From the NCBI RefSeq assembly GCF_003667505.1, contig NZ_RCVJ01000140.1:1-33910 (forward strand): a stretch of DNA of 33,910 nucleotides, written 5' to 3'. The notes below the pieces were generated by a model. It did not search any database. It saw only the letters and a program-made list of their open reading frames with translations, and was not told the DNA's origin. The stretch's first letter is position 1, and each line of letters starts with the position of its first letter. The stretch comes from Micromonospora sp. BL4. Lineage in GTDB: Bacteria > Actinomycetota > Actinomycetes > Mycobacteriales > Micromonosporaceae. The translations under genes and the position numbers were made by a program. Shown piece by piece: positions 16,989-27,637 of the stretch.

Positions 16989-18938
16989 TCAGTTCTGGAC
17001 TGAGGCGTTGGTGGTGGGGGTCAGACGGTCCGGGGTGGCGTCCAGGCCGGAGATCCAGCCGGTGACGTTCCGGGCCACGTCCTGCGCGGTCAGGCCCAGG
17101 TCGGCGAGGATCTGCGCGCGGGTGCCGTGCGGGTGCCAGTCGGCCGGTACGCCCAGGTCCTTGAGCGGCACGCGGACGTCGGCGTCGCGCATGGCCTGGC
17201 CGAGCGCGTCGCCCACGCCACCGACCCGCACGCCGTCCTCGACGCTGACCACGAGTCGGTGGCTGGCGGCCAGCTCGACCAGCTCGGCCGGGACCGGGCG
17301 GACCCACCGGGGGTCCACCACGGTGACGCCGTAGCCCTGCTCGGCGACCCGGGCGGCCACCTCCATGCCCAGCTGCCCGAAGGAGCCGACGGCGACCAGC
17401 AGCACGTCGGTGCGGGCCGACTCGGCCAGCACGTCGACCGGGCCGACCCGGCGCAGCGCCGGCAGGTCCGCGGCGACCGCTCCCGTCGGGAAGCGCACGA
17501 CGGTCGGGCCGTCGTTGACGGCCATCGCCTCGCGCAGCTCCTCGCGCAGCGTGGCGGCGTCCCGGGGGGCGGCGATCCGCAGCCCGGGCACCACCCCGAA
17601 GACCGACATGTCCCAGATGCCGTAGTGGCTGGGGCCGTCCGGGCCGGTGATGCCCGCCCGGTCCAGCACGAAGGTCACCGGCAGCTTGTGCATCGCCACG
17701 TCCAGCAGGACCTGGTCGAAGGCTCGGTTGAGGAAGGTCGCGTAGACCGCGACCACCGGGTGCAGGCCGCCCAGCGCCAGCCCGGCCGCCGAGGTGGCCG
17801 CGTGCTGCTCGGCGATGCCCACGTCGTACACCCGCTCGGGGTATTTGCGGGCCAGCTTCGCGATGCCGGTCGGCTCGGCCATCGCGGCGGTGATGCCCAC
17901 CACGTCCGGCCGCTCGTCGGCGATGGCCAGCAGCTCGTCGGCGAAGACGTGGGTCCACTTCACCGAGGGAGCGGCCAGCAGTGCGCCGGTCTCCACGTCG
18001 AAGGCGCTGCCGGGGCCGTGCAGGCAGTCCGCCTCGTCCTCCTCGGCGGGGCGGTAGCCGTACCCCTTGCGGGTGACCGCGTGCACGATCACCGGGCCGC
18101 CGAAGTTCTTCGCCGCGCGCAGCGCCGACTCGACCGCCGCCACGTCGTGCCCGTCCACCGGGCCGACGTACTTGATGCCGAGGTCCTCGAACATGGCCTG
18201 CGGGGCGACCGCGTCCTTGATGCCCTTCTTGACCGCGTGCAGCACCTCGTACATCGGCTTGCCGACCAGCGGGGTGGAGCCGAGGGCGTCCTTGACCGTG
18301 TCGAGGACCTTCTCGTAGCCCGGGTTGAGCCGCAGCGAGGAGAGGTGGTCGGCGAGGCCGCCGATGGTGGGCGAGTAGGACCGGCCGTTGTCGTTGACCA
18401 CGATGACCAGCGAGTTGCCGGCGGTGGCGATGTTGTTCAACGCCTCCCAGCACATGCCGCCGGTGAGCGCGCCGTCGCCGACCACGGCCACGACGCTGCG
18501 CGCCTCACCCCGCAGGGCGTACGCCTTGGCCAGGCCGTCGGCGTAGGAGAGCGCGGTGGAGGCGTGCGAGTTCTCGATCAGGTCGTGCTCGCTCTCGGCC
18601 TGGCTGGGGTAGCCGGAGAGGCCACCACGCTGGCGGAGCTTGTCGAAGCCGGCCTGGCGCCCGGTGAGGATCTTGTGGACGTACGCCTGGTGACCGGTGT
18701 CGAACAGGAGCCGGTCGCGGGGGGAGTCGAAGACGCGGTGCATGGCCAGCGTCAGCTCGACCACACCGAGGTTGGGTCCGACGTGCCCGCCGGTGCGGGA
18801 GACCTTGGCGATCAGGAAGTCCCGGATCTCGGCGGCGAGAACGTCCAGTTCCTCGCCGGACATCCGCTTGACGTCCTGCGGACCGCGCACCGTCCCCAGC
18901 AGCCGACCGTGGTTGGCCGTGTCCTCTTCAACGCTCAT
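16989..18938 (-). CDS. dxs: 1-deoxy-D-xylulose-5-phosphate synthase (mirror copy)
   Basis: Same 649-residue protein as the dxs at 14973-16922, with no amino-acid change. The two copies run tail to tail, with 66 bases of shared palindrome between their stop codons. Intact active-site motifs ([12 protein letters not shown]...NDN, GIAEQHA) mean it would be functional if real. It is probably an assembly or amplification duplicate of one chromosomal gene. Confidence 0.9.
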   Translation of the reverse strand: MSVEEDTANHGRLLGTVRGPQDVKRMSGEELDVLAAEIRDFLIAKVSRTGGHVGPNLGVVELTLAMHRVFDSPRDRLLFDTGHQAYVHKILTGRQAGFDKLRQRGGLSGYPSQAESEHDLIENSHASTALSYADGLAKAYALRGEARSVVAVVGDGALTGGMCWEALNNIATAGNSLVIVVNDNGRSYSPTIGGLADHLSSLRLNPGYEKVLDTVKDALGSTPLVGKPMYEVLHAVKKGIKDAVAPQAMFEDLGIKYVGPVDGHDVAAVESALRAAKNFGGPVIVHAVTRKGYGYRPAEEDEADCLHGPGSAFDVETGALLAAPSVKWTHVFADELLAIADERPDVVGITAAMAEPTGIAKLARKYPERVYDVGIAEQHAATSAAGLALGGLHPVVAVYATFLNRAFDQVLLDVAMHKLPVTFVLDRAGITGPDGPSHYGIWDMSVFGVVPGLRIAAPRDAATLREELREAMAVNDGPTVVRFPTGAVAADLPALRRVGPVDVLAESARTDVLLVAVGSFGQLGMEVAARVAEQGYGVTVVDPRWVRPVPAELVELAASHRLVVSVEDGVRVGGVGDALGQAMRDADVRVPLKDLGVPADWHPHGTRAQILADLGLTAQDVARNVTGWISGLDATPDRLTPTTNASVQN

Positions 18939-18946
18939 GACCGCAG

Positions 18947-18966
18947 AGTCTATCGGCCCTCCGATA
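18947..18966 (-). promoter_or_regulatory. dxs promoter and dyad (mirror copy)
   Basis: TAGACT -10-like hexamer (18952-18947) with the TATCGG/CCGATA dyad, identical to 14945-14964 and likewise eight bases from the dxs start. Confidence 0.4.
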
Positions 18967-19019
18967 CTCCGCAGCCCGACCCGAGCCGCCCGGGCCGTGC
19001 CCGATGGCTGAGCGCCTGC

Positions 19020-20192
19020 TCAGAGACGGATCCGCAGCCGGCGCGGCGGGCCGGCCGGGGTGCCGGAGTACGCCGGACCGGCCGGGGTCCACGAGCCGAG
19101 CACCGCGCCACGGGCGGCGCCGGTCACCGACGGGATCGATCCGGGCAGACCGTGCCAGGACAGCCAGCCGAGCAGCGCGAACGCGTACGCCTCCTTGGCC
19201 TGCGCGGGCACGCCCAACTCGTCGGTGCCGCGCAGCCGCCACCGGTCGGCGCCCAGCGCGGCGAGCCGCCCCAGCAGGGTGGGGTTGCGCACACCGCCGC
19301 CGGCGGCGATGACCTCGACCACACCGTGCCGGTCGCACTCGGCGGCGACCACCCGCGCGGTCAGCTCGGTGAGTGTGGCCAGCAGGTCGTCCACCGGCAC
19401 CGGCTCGCCGAGCGCGGCGAGGTGGCGGTCCAGGTAGCCGGCGTGGAACAGCTCCTTGCCGGTGGACTTGGGTGGGGCCGCCGCGTAGTACGGCTCGGCC
19501 AGCAGCGCGGCGAGCAGCCCCGGGTGCACCCGGCCGGCCGCCGCCCGCGCGCCGTCGAGGTCGCACGGCTGATCGAGGAAGCGGCGGGCCGCCGCGTCCA
19601 GCAGGGCGTTGGCCGGGCCCACGTCGTACCCGAGGACCGGCGCGCCCGGCGCGACCACGGTGAGGTTGGCGATGCCGCCGAGGTTCAGCGCGGCGCGCAG
19701 CCCGGCGGCGCCGTCGAGCAGCAGCGCGTCGAAGGCCGGCACCAGCGGCGCGCCCTGCCCGCCGACAGCGATGTCCGCCGAGCGCAGGTCACTGAGCACC
19801 GGTACGCCGACCCGGGCCGCCACCCGGGCCACCGCGCCCAGTTGCAGGGTGCCGAGGGCCATCCCGTCGGCGACCCAGTGGAAGACCGTCTGACCGGGCG
19901 AGACCACCGCGTCGACCCGCCCGCCGGCCAGTTCCAGGCCGACGGCCGCCGCGTCGGCGAAGACCTCGCCGAGGCGGTTGTCGAGCCGGCAGACCGCCTC
20001 GATGGTGGTGGCCGCCGGCGGCAGCAGCGCGGCGATCTCGGCGCGCAGCTCCTCGTCGTAGTCCAGGCCTCGGTGCCCCAGCGGGCGCAGCCACAGGGTG
20101 TCCCCCTCGGTGGCGAACTCCGCGGCCACGACGTCCACCCCGTCGTACGACGTCCCCGACATCAAGCCGACGATCTTCATCGGGTCGCTCAT
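19020..20192 (-). CDS. anmK: Anhydro-N-acetylmuramic acid kinase (mirror copy)
   Basis: Identical 390-residue protein to 13719-14891, with GTSYDG, LNLGGIANLT and STGKELF intact. It recycles cell-wall anhydroMurNAc to MurNAc-6-phosphate. The four-base overlap with the methyltransferase gene is also preserved. Confidence 0.9.
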   Translation of the reverse strand: MSDPMKIVGLMSGTSYDGVDVVAAEFATEGDTLWLRPLGHRGLDYDEELRAEIAALLPPAATTIEAVCRLDNRLGEVFADAAAVGLELAGGRVDAVVSPGQTVFHWVADGMALGTLQLGAVARVAARVGVPVLSDLRSADIAVGGQGAPLVPAFDALLLDGAAGLRAALNLGGIANLTVVAPGAPVLGYDVGPANALLDAAARRFLDQPCDLDGARAAAGRVHPGLLAALLAEPYYAAAPPKSTGKELFHAGYLDRHLAALGEPVPVDDLLATLTELTARVVAAECDRHGVVEVIAAGGGVRNPTLLGRLAALGADRWRLRGTDELGVPAQAKEAYAFALLGWLSWHGLPGSIPSVTGAARGAVLGSWTPAGPAYSGTPAGPPRRLRIRL

Positions 20193-21457
20193 ACCGGCGG
20201 GAGCAGCAGCCCGACCAGCTCGACGTGCTGGGTCATCGGGAACAGGTCGAAACCGCGCAGCGCCTCCAGCCGCCAGCCCAGCTCGGCGAAGGTGCGCACG
20301 TCCCGAGCGAAGGCGGCCGGGTCGCAGGCCACGTACGCCACCGCGCGCGGGCCGGCCGCGGCCAGCGCGCGCACCACCGGGGCGCCCGCCCCGGAGCGCG
20401 GCGGATCGAGGACCACCACGTCGACCGGGCCGGTGATCCGTCGACGGGCCAGCGCCGTCTCCACGCGGGCGGACACCACCTCGACGTGGGGCAGGTCGGC
20501 CAGGTTCTCCCGGGCGGCGGCGACGCCCTGCGGCGCGGCCTCCACCAGGGTCACCCGGCCGCTCGCGCCGACCCCGGTGGCCAGCCCGGCGGCGAACAGC
20601 CCGGCGCCGCCGTAGAGGTCCCAGGCCCGCTCGCCCGGCCGCGGGTCGAGCAGCTCCAGCACGGCCGTGGACAGGGTGTCGGCCGCCGCCGGGTGCACCT
20701 GCCAGAACGCGGACGCGGGCAGCGTCCAGTCTCGTCCGGCGGCCACCTCGCGGACCACGGACGGCCCGCTCACCGGGGTCGCCACACCGTCGCGGATCTC
20801 CGCGACGGTCACGTCCCCGCCGGTGCTGGCGACGGTCTCCACCGCCTCCGCCGCCGGCCAGCGCGCACCGGTCGGGGTGAGCACCGGCAGCTGCTGGATG
20901 GCCGGGTGGGCGATCCGGCAGCGGTCGATCGGCACCACCTCGTGCGAGCGGTGCTTGAGCAGGCCGGCCCGGTCCGCGGCGTCCACCGCGTAACGGACCC
21001 GGGAGCGCCAGCCCAGCAGCCCGCCGGGCAGCGCCTCCACCCGGACACCGAGCCGGTCCAACTCGGCGTCGGTCAGCCCGCCGAGGCGGACCAGCTGCTC
21101 ACGCACCACGGCGGCCTTCCACGCCAGCTGCGCGTCCGGGGCGACGTGTTGCAGGTCGCAGCCGCCACAGGCGCCCGGCTTCGCGTACGGGCAGGGCGGC
21201 TCGACCCGGTCCGGCGAGGGTTCCAGCACGGTCACCGCGTCGGCCCGGACGAACCCCCGGTGCACCTCGGTGACCTCGGCGATCACCCGCTCGCCGGGCA
21301 GCGCGTGCCGGACGAAGACCACCTGGCCGTCCACCCGCGCCACGCAGTGCCCGCCGGGGGCGACCGCGTCGACGGTCAGCTCGACCAGCTCCGCCTCGGC
21401 CAGCCCACGCTCCGGCTGCGGAGGTGACGCCGCGGGCCGTACGCCCGGCTCAGTCAC
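20189..21457 (-). CDS. TrmA/RlmD-type RNA uracil-5 methyltransferase (mirror copy)
   Basis: Identical to the 422-residue protein at 12454-13722: TRAM domain, four iron-sulfur cysteines, SAM loop, DPPRSG and the catalytic ACDP cysteine. The GTG start lies inside the 3' end of the KimA-like gene. Confidence 0.88.
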   Translation of the reverse strand: MTEPGVRPAASPPQPERGLAEAELVELTVDAVAPGGHCVARVDGQVVFVRHALPGERVIAEVTEVHRGFVRADAVTVLEPSPDRVEPPCPYAKPGACGGCDLQHVAPDAQLAWKAAVVREQLVRLGGLTDAELDRLGVRVEALPGGLLGWRSRVRYAVDAADRAGLLKHRSHEVVPIDRCRIAHPAIQQLPVLTPTGARWPAAEAVETVASTGGDVTVAEIRDGVATPVSGPSVVREVAAGRDWTLPASAFWQVHPAAADTLSTAVLELLDPRPGERAWDLYGGAGLFAAGLATGVGASGRVTLVEAAPQGVAAARENLADLPHVEVVSARVETALARRRITGPVDVVVLDPPRSGAGAPVVRALAAAGPRAVAYVACDPAAFARDVRTFAELGWRLEALRGFDLFPMTQHVELVGLLLPPV

Positions 21458-23540
21458 GGCCGGTCCCGACCGGGCCGCCGGCGTCCGGGTTGCCCTCGCC
21501 GGACGGCGCGGAGACCACCGGCGGCACGACCGGCGGCAGGGTGCCGCGTGGTGCCACCCGCGGCCCACGCGCCGGGGTCCGGGACAGCGTGGCGTCCAGC
21601 CGGTCCAGGTTCTTGCTCGCCGTCGAGGCGAGCTGCCACGGCACGCTGACCACCATCACCCCCGGTTCGAAGAGCAGCCGGCCCTTGAGGCGCAGCGCGC
21701 TCTGGTTGTGCAGCAGGTTCTCCCACCAGCGGCCGACCACGTACTCGGGGATGAAGACGGTGACCACGTCCCGGGGCGACTTGCGGCGGGTGGAGGCGAC
21801 GAAGTCCAGGATCGGCCGGGTGATCTCCCGGTACGGCGAGTCGATCACGGTGAGCGGGATGGCCATCTCCCGCCGTTCCCACTCGGCCTGCAGGTCCCGG
21901 GTGTCCTTGTCGTCCACGTTCACGGTCACCGCTGTCAGCGTGTCCGGCCGGGTGGCCCGGGCGTACGCGATGGCCCGCAGGGTCGGCTGGTGCAGCTTGC
22001 TGACCAGCACGATCGCGTGGTTACGGGCGGGCAGCACGGCGCGGCCCTCGTCCGGCGGGGTCAACTCCCGGGCGACCCGGTCGTAGTGCGCGCGAATGCC
22101 GAGCATCACCAGGTAGATCACCGCCATCGCGGCGATCGCGATCCAGGCGCCGAGCAGGAACTTGGTGATCAGCACGATCACCAGCACCGTACCGGTGAGG
22201 CCGGCGCCGAACGTGTTGATGGCCCGGGACCGTTGCATCCGGCGACGCGCCTCGGGATCCCGCTCGGTCCGCAGGTGCCGGTTCCAGTGCCGGATCATGC
22301 CGGCCTGCGAGACGGTGAACGAGACGAAGACCCCGACGATGTAGAGCTGGATGAGTCGGGTCACCTCGGCCTGGAAGCCGACGATCAGCACGATCGCGAA
22401 GAGGGCCAGGAAGACGATGCCGTTGGAGAAGGCCAGCCGATCGCCCCGGGTGTGGAACTGCCGGGGCAGGTAACGGTCCTGCGCGAGGATCGAGCCGAGC
22501 ACCGGGAAACCGTTGAACGCGGTGTTCGCGGCCAGGAACAGGATCAGCGCGGTCACGCCGGCCACCACGTAGAGCAGGACCGACCCGGAGCCGAAGACCG
22601 TCTCGCCGAGCTGGGTGGTGACGGTCTTCTGCACGTACCCCTCGGGACCGGAGACGATCTGGAGGGCCGGGTCCTCGACGAACTGGAGATGGGTCAGCCG
22701 GGCCAGCCAGATGATCCCGACCAGCATGCTCACCGAGATGGTGCCGAGCAGCAGCAGCGTCGTGGCGGCGTTGCGGCTCTTCGGCGCCTTGAACGCCGGC
22801 ACCCCGTTGGAGATCGCCTCGACTCCGGTGAGCGCGGCGGCGCCCGAGCTGAACGTCCGCAGCAGCAGGAAGATCAGCGCGAAACCGGTCACGCTGTGCT
22901 CGGCCTGGATCACCAGATCGGCGCTCGGCGCGCGCAGCTCGTCGCCCAGCACGAAGACCCGGACCAGCCCGGTGAGCAGCATCCCGCCCATCACGATCAC
23001 GAAGCCGTAGGTGGGGATGGCGAACGCGGTGCCCGACTCACGCAGGCCGCGCAGGTTGACCGCGCTCAGCAGCACCACCGCCGCCACCGCGATCATGACC
23101 TTGTGGGTGGCCACGAAGGGCACCACCGAACCGAGGTTCGCCACCCCGGAGGAGACCGACACCGCCACCGTGAGCACGTAGTCGACGAGCAGGGCGCTGG
23201 CCACGCCGACGCCGAACTTCGGGCCGAGGTTGACCGTGGCCACCTCGTAGTCCCCGCCCCCGGAGGGGTAGGCGTGCACATTCTGCCGGTAGCTGGCGAC
23301 CACGGTCAGCATGACCACGACCACGGCCAGCGCGATCCACGGCGAGAAGACGTACGCGGACGCTCCGGCGATGGAGAGGGTCAGCAGGATCTCGTCGGGC
23401 GCGTACGCGACGCTGGACAGCGCGTCGGAGGCGAACACGGGCAGCGCGATGCGCTTCGGCAAAAGGGTGTGCTGCAGGCGGTCGGACCGGAACGGTCGAC
23501 CGAGGAGCAGCCGCTTCAGCAGCGAGGTGGAACTGGCCAC
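21450..23540 (-). CDS. KimA-like potassium transporter, APC superfamily (mirror copy)
   Basis: Identical to the 696-residue protein at 10371-12461, with the DALSSVAY and VDY ion-site motifs and the cytosolic C-terminal domain. The same start ambiguity applies: GTG at 23540 is preferred over GTG at 23591. Confidence 0.82.
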   Translation of the reverse strand: MASSTSLLKRLLLGRPFRSDRLQHTLLPKRIALPVFASDALSSVAYAPDEILLTLSIAGASAYVFSPWIALAVVVVMLTVVASYRQNVHAYPSGGGDYEVATVNLGPKFGVGVASALLVDYVLTVAVSVSSGVANLGSVVPFVATHKVMIAVAAVVLLSAVNLRGLRESGTAFAIPTYGFVIVMGGMLLTGLVRVFVLGDELRAPSADLVIQAEHSVTGFALIFLLLRTFSSGAAALTGVEAISNGVPAFKAPKSRNAATTLLLLGTISVSMLVGIIWLARLTHLQFVEDPALQIVSGPEGYVQKTVTTQLGETVFGSGSVLLYVVAGVTALILFLAANTAFNGFPVLGSILAQDRYLPRQFHTRGDRLAFSNGIVFLALFAIVLIVGFQAEVTRLIQLYIVGVFVSFTVSQAGMIRHWNRHLRTERDPEARRRMQRSRAINTFGAGLTGTVLVIVLITKFLLGAWIAIAAMAVIYLVMLGIRAHYDRVARELTPPDEGRAVLPARNHAIVLVSKLHQPTLRAIAYARATRPDTLTAVTVNVDDKDTRDLQAEWERREMAIPLTVIDSPYREITRPILDFVASTRRKSPRDVVTVFIPEYVVGRWWENLLHNQSALRLKGRLLFEPGVMVVSVPWQLASTASKNLDRLDATLSRTPARGPRVAPRGTLPPVVPPVVSAPSGEGNPDAGGPVGTGRD

Positions 23541-23548
23541 GATCGCCA

Positions 23549-23554
23549 AGAGTA
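23549..23554 (-). promoter_or_regulatory. TACTCT -10 element (mirror copy)
   Basis: Identical to 10357-10362; it ends eight bases before the preferred GTG start of the KimA-like gene. Confidence 0.35.
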
Positions 23555-23704
23555 CGACCACCACGCCCCGAGCGCGGGGGTGGGCGATCACAGCTGGCTG
23601 GGACGACGGGGTACGGTCGGTCCCCGCTCCCGACCTGGACGTGGCAGGCTCGCACTCGAAAGGCCACCGGCAGCGGGAGCGGTACGCACCTTGGGAGGGA
23701 CAGC

Positions 23705-24370
23705 GTGCACGTCGTGATCATGGGGTGTGGCCGGGTCGGGTCGACCCTGGCCCACAGCCTGGAGTCCCGGGGGCACTCGGTGTCGGTGATCGATCAGGAC
23801 GCCGACGCGTTCCGCCGGCTCGGCCCCGACTTCGCCGGAATCACGGTGACCGGGGCGGGCTTCGACGGCGAGGTGCTGCGGCAGGCCGGCATCGAGCGGG
23901 CGGACGCCTTCGCCGCCGTCTCCAGCGGCGACAACTCCAACATCATCTCGGCTCGACTGGCCCGGGAGACGTTCGGCGTGTCCCGGGTCGCGGCCCGGAT
24001 CTACGACCAGCGCCGGGCCCAGGTCTACGAGCGGCTGGGCATCCCCACCGTGGCGACCGTGCGCTGGACGGCGGACCGGATGCTGCGGCACCTGGTGCCG
24101 GAGGGCAACGTGGAGATCTTCCGCGACCCGACGAGCACCGTGTCGATCGTCGAGGTCCCGGTGCACAAGGACTGGGTCGGCCGGCCGGTACGCGCCCTGG
24201 AGGAGGCGACCGGGGCACGGGTGGCCTATCTGATCCGCTTCGGCATCGGCACGCTGCCCACCGCCTCGACCGTCGTACAGGAGGGCGACCAGGTCTTCAT
24301 GCTGGTCAGCGACGACATCGTGGCGACGGTCACGTCGGTGGCGGCGACGCCGCCGGAAGGGGGGCACTGA
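23705..24370 (+). CDS. TrkA/RCK potassium regulatory protein, CeoB-like (mirror copy)
   Basis: Identical 221-residue protein to 9541-10206. GCGRVG and Asp30 form the NAD-binding site of the Rossmann domain, and a TrkA_C domain follows. The GTG start follows GGGAGGGA. It is followed three bases later by the second RCK gene. Confidence 0.9.
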   Translation: MHVVIMGCGRVGSTLAHSLESRGHSVSVIDQDADAFRRLGPDFAGITVTGAGFDGEVLRQAGIERADAFAAVSSGDNSNIISARLARETFGVSRVAARIYDQRRAQVYERLGIPTVATVRWTADRMLRHLVPEGNVEIFRDPTSTVSIVEVPVHKDWVGRPVRALEEATGARVAYLIRFGIGTLPTASTVVQEGDQVFMLVSDDIVATVTSVAATPPEGGH

Positions 24371-24373
24371 GCC

Positions 24374-25063
24374 ATGCGGATCGCCATCGCGGGCGCCGGC
24401 AACGTGGGCCGCTCGATCGCCCAGGAGCTGATCGAGAACGGCCACCAGGTGATGCTGATCGAGCGCCAGCCGAAGATGCTGCGCCCGGAGCGGGTGCCGT
24501 CCGCCGAGTGGGTGCTGGCCGACGCCTGTGAGCTGGCCAGCCTGGAGGAGGCCAACGTCGCCGGCTGCGACGTGGTGGTCGCGGCGACCGGCGACGACAA
24601 GGTCAACCTGGTGGTGTCGCTGCTGGCCAAGACCGAGTTCGCGGTGCCCCGCGTGGTCGCCCGGGTCAACCGGGCCGAGAACGAGTGGCTGTTCACCGAG
24701 CAGTGGGGCGTGGACGTCGCCGTCAGCAAGCCGCGGGTGATGGCGGCGCTGGTCGAGGAGGCGGTCACCGTCGGCGACCTGGTCCGGCTGATGACCTTCC
24801 GGCAGGGCGAGGCGAACCTGGTCGAGATCACGCTGCCGCCGACCGCGCCGTACGTCGGTCAGCCGATCCACGCCGTGCCGCTGCCCCGCGACTCCGCGCT
24901 GGTGGCGATCCTGCGCGGCAAGCGGGTCCTGGTGCCCAGCCCGGACGACCCGATCGAGGCCGGCGACGAGCTGGTCTTCGTCTGCACCGCCGAGGTGGAG
25001 GACCAGGTCCGCACGGTGATCCTCGGCCCCGACAGCGTCGAGCGGACCCGCAGCTCCCGTTGA
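24374..25063 (+). CDS. TrkA/RCK potassium regulatory protein, CeoC-like (mirror copy)
   Basis: Identical 229-residue protein to 8848-9537: GAGNVG nucleotide loop, Glu30, C-terminal TrkA_C domain. Second gene of the tight two-gene operon. Confidence 0.9.
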   Translation: MRIAIAGAGNVGRSIAQELIENGHQVMLIERQPKMLRPERVPSAEWVLADACELASLEEANVAGCDVVVAATGDDKVNLVVSLLAKTEFAVPRVVARVNRAENEWLFTEQWGVDVAVSKPRVMAALVEEAVTVGDLVRLMTFRQGEANLVEITLPPTAPYVGQPIHAVPLPRDSALVAILRGKRVLVPSPDDPIEAGDELVFVCTAEVEDQVRTVILGPDSVERTRSSR

Positions 25064-25081
25064 CCCGTGCCGGCTGTCCGG

Positions 25082-25109
25082 CCCGGCGCGCCTGCGCTCA
25101 GGCGCCGGG
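25082..25109. terminator. Hairpin at the DUF3159 stop codon (mirror copy)
   Basis: CCCGGCGC/GCGCCGGG stem lying between the convergent RCK and DUF3159 genes, identical to 8802-8829. Confidence 0.5.
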
Positions 25110-25781
25110 CAGCGGGGTCGGTTGCGGCTCCCGGGTGACCCGGCGCACCGTCCAGACCGTGATCAGCAACAGCAGCGCGTACGGCGGGTAGCCCAGCGCC
25201 AGCCGGGCCACGCCCAGCGCGGTGTCCTGGTGGGCCAGGTAGAGCCCGGCCTGTACGCCCACCTTGGCCAGCCAGACCACGCCCCAGAGCACCGTCAGCT
25301 GGGTGAAGGTGCGCACCAGCTTCGGGTCGTCCCGCCATTCCGCGCGGCCCTTGGCCACCAGCACCGACCAGATCCAGCCCACCAGCGGCTGCCGGATGGC
25401 CGCCGAAACCAGCAGGGCGATGCCGTAGCCGATGCCGTAGAGGATGCCGGGGAGGTAGAAGTCGCGCTCGTCGCCGGTACGCCAGGCGATGGCCGCGCCG
25501 ATGCCGACGCCGAACAGCCCGTTGACCGCGTGCCGGATCGGCCGGCGTTGGGCCAGCCGCAGCCCGGCGATCAGCAGCGCGACGGCCACCGAGGCGATCA
25601 CCGCGGGCCGCAGCTCGCCGATGATGTTGGCGACGACGAAGACCACCACCGGGATGCTCGACTCGACCAGCCCCCGCCAGCCGCCCAGTTGGTCGGCCAT
25701 CTGCTCGGCGATCGTCGGCAGCCGCTCGTCGTCCTCAGGGCCGGTCTCCGGCTGTGCCGCCCGGTGCTGTCCCGTCGTCAT
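25098..25781 (-). CDS. DUF3159 family membrane protein (mirror copy)
   Basis: Identical 227-residue protein to 8130-8813, with about six membrane helices. It is the last gene of the dut-DUF3710-OB-DUF3159 run in this arm. Confidence 0.84.
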   Translation of the reverse strand: MTTGQHRAAQPETGPEDDERLPTIAEQMADQLGGWRGLVESSIPVVVFVVANIIGELRPAVIASVAVALLIAGLRLAQRRPIRHAVNGLFGVGIGAAIAWRTGDERDFYLPGILYGIGYGIALLVSAAIRQPLVGWIWSVLVAKGRAEWRDDPKLVRTFTQLTVLWGVVWLAKVGVQAGLYLAHQDTALGVARLALGYPPYALLLLITVWTVRRVTREPQPTPLPGA

Positions 25782-25806
25782 TGCCGGCCTTCCGTCCGCA
25801 GCGCCG

Positions 25807-26187
25807 TCACTTCGGCGAGTCCAGCTCGTAGTAGGGGTTGTAGATGACCTTGCGGTCGTCGCGCACCGCGACCCGGCCGCGCGCGGTCAGGTGCCGCCCC
25901 GGCTCGATCCCGGCGATGTGCCGCCGGCCCAGCCAGACCAGGGTGACCACGTCGCTGCCGTCGTACAGGTCGGCCTCGAGGGTGGGCAGGTTGGTCCGCG
26001 GCGTGTAGACCACGGTGCGCAGCCGACCGGCGACCGAGACCACCTGGCCCCGGGAACACTGCTGGGCCGGGACACCGCCGCACTCGGCGCTCTCCCGACG
26101 CAGCTCCTGCGCGTCGATCTCGGCCTCGCTGGCGGTGAGCCGTTGCAGGATGCGCCGTAGCGACACCCGGCTCTCGTCGGTCGTCAT
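25807..26187 (-). CDS. OB-fold nucleic-acid-binding protein (mirror copy)
   Basis: Identical 126-residue protein to 7724-8104: OB barrel ending in KVIYNPYYEL. The DUF3159 gene follows after 25 bases. Confidence 0.82.
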   Translation of the reverse strand: MTTDESRVSLRRILQRLTASEAEIDAQELRRESAECGGVPAQQCSRGQVVSVAGRLRTVVYTPRTNLPTLEADLYDGSDVVTLVWLGRRHIAGIEPGRHLTARGRVAVRDDRKVIYNPYYELDSPK

Positions 26188-26249
26188 GACCTCCGCGTCA
26201 CCCTCTCCACGCGCGCCGGCCCCGGCCGGCACTGGCCCGGCCCCGGCAA

Positions 26250-26296
26250 CGCCGGAACCGTCCCGCCAGCGTACGCCGACGGGGCCGGTTCCGGCG
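26250..26296 (-). terminator. 11-bp stem in the DUF3710-OB gap (mirror copy)
   Basis: CGCCGGAACCG stem with a 25-nt loop, identical to 7615-7661. Confidence 0.45.
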
Positions 26297-26312
26297 GGCC
26301 GGTGCGCGTGGG

Positions 26313-26984
26313 TCAGACCTGGCGCGGTTCGGCGGCGGACGCGTCCCCGGCCTCGGCGCCGGCCTGGTCGGCGATCTCCTTGGGCAGCCGCAGCGGCAGC
26401 GGCTCGCGAACCGGCTTCGCCTCCTGCCCCCGGTCGACCACCAGGCCGTCCAGGCACTCGGCCAGCGGACCGGCGGTGGTCGGGTCGAGGGCCACCGGGC
26501 CCTGGAAGACGCCGCGAACCATCCACCGCGGCCCGTCGACGCCGACGAACCGCAGGTTGGTCGGGCCGTCCGGGGTACGCACCTGGGCGTGCAGCTCCGG
26601 GCCGTACTCGCCGTCGACCTCCTGGGCGTCGGCGCCGTCACGGAGCAGCGACTGGCGGATCTCCTCGCGCACCTCGTCCCAGATCCCCTCGGACCGGGGG
26701 GCGGCGAAGACACCGAGCTGCAGGGCGTTCTCCCCGTGCACCAGCACCACCTGCTGGATCACGCCCTGCGGGTCGGCCTGCACCCGCACCTCCACCTCGG
26801 CGACCGCCGGGATGTGCAGGCTGCCCAGGTCGAGCCGCTGCACGTCGTCGTTGACCTCGGTGATGTCGTACGGGCCGCGCTCCAGCGTCGGCGTCGACTC
26901 CTCGGTGCTCTGACCGCCGACCTCGGTGGTCCGCTCGTCACGGGTGTGCCGCCCGGCACCGGCCCGCTTACGGGAGAAGATCAC
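26313..26984 (-). CDS. DUF3710 family protein (mirror copy)
   Basis: Identical 223-residue protein to 6927-7598, with the preferred GTG start (VIFSRKRAG) eight bases after GGAGGG. It lies 25 bases downstream of dut. Confidence 0.84.
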   Translation of the reverse strand: MIFSRKRAGAGRHTRDERTTEVGGQSTEESTPTLERGPYDITEVNDDVQRLDLGSLHIPAVAEVEVRVQADPQGVIQQVVLVHGENALQLGVFAAPRSEGIWDEVREEIRQSLLRDGADAQEVDGEYGPELHAQVRTPDGPTNLRFVGVDGPRWMVRGVFQGPVALDPTTAGPLAECLDGLVVDRGQEAKPVREPLPLRLPKEIADQAGAEAGDASAAEPRQV

Positions 26985-27009
26985 TGCGCCCACCCTCCGC
27001 TGTTCACAC

Positions 27010-27546
27010 TCACCCTGCCATCTCTTCCGTCTGCCCGCGGCCCGGCTCGTTCAGCCGCTGCTCGACCCGGTCCGGGCCGGCCGGCGACGGCACCAGCCCG
27101 GCGTGCCCGCCGGTGGAGCCGTGCCCGCCGGTCCCACGCTGGGACCCGGGCAGCTCGGCCACCGGCTCGAACCGCGCCCGCGCGACCCGCTGGACCACGA
27201 GTTGCGCGATCCGGTCGCCGCGGGTGATCTTCGCCGGCGACTCCCGATCATGGTTGATCAGGTTGACCAGGATCTCACCCCGGTAGCCGGCGTCGACCGT
27301 ACCGGGCGCGTTGAGCACCGTCACGCCGAGCCTGGCCGCCAGGCCGGAGCGGGGATGGACCAGGCCCACGTACCCCTCCGGCAGCGCGATGGCCACGCCG
27401 GTGGGCACCAGGGCCCGGCCGCCGGGAGGCAACTCCACGTCCGCGGCCGCCACCAGGTCGGCCCCGGCGTCGCCGGGATGGGCGTACGCGGGCAGCGGCA
27501 GCTCGGCATCGAGCAGCCGTACGGGCACGGGTACGACGTCGGTCAC
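27010..27546 (-). CDS. dut: dUTP diphosphatase (mirror copy)
   Basis: Identical 178-residue dUTPase to 6365-6901, with all five motifs, catalytic Asp85 and the ~30-residue C-terminal tail. GTG start at 27546. Confidence 0.92.
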   Translation of the reverse strand: MTDVVPVPVRLLDAELPLPAYAHPGDAGADLVAAADVELPPGGRALVPTGVAIALPEGYVGLVHPRSGLAARLGVTVLNAPGTVDAGYRGEILVNLINHDRESPAKITRGDRIAQLVVQRVARARFEPVAELPGSQRGTGGHGSTGGHAGLVPSPAGPDRVEQRLNEPGRGQTEEMAG

Positions 27547-27637
27547 AGGTCTCTCTTCCGTCCGAGTTGATCGGGGTGACCCTGCCATCCTGCCGGTTAC
27601 CCGGGCCGTCGTGCGCCGTACCCTCGCAGGAGTGAGC

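Noticed and set aside
16900..17010. Hairpin telomere of a linear replicon at the axis
   Set aside because: No protelomerase or terminal-protein gene; the hairpin is fully explained as the dxs terminator, and the flanks are core chromosomal genes.
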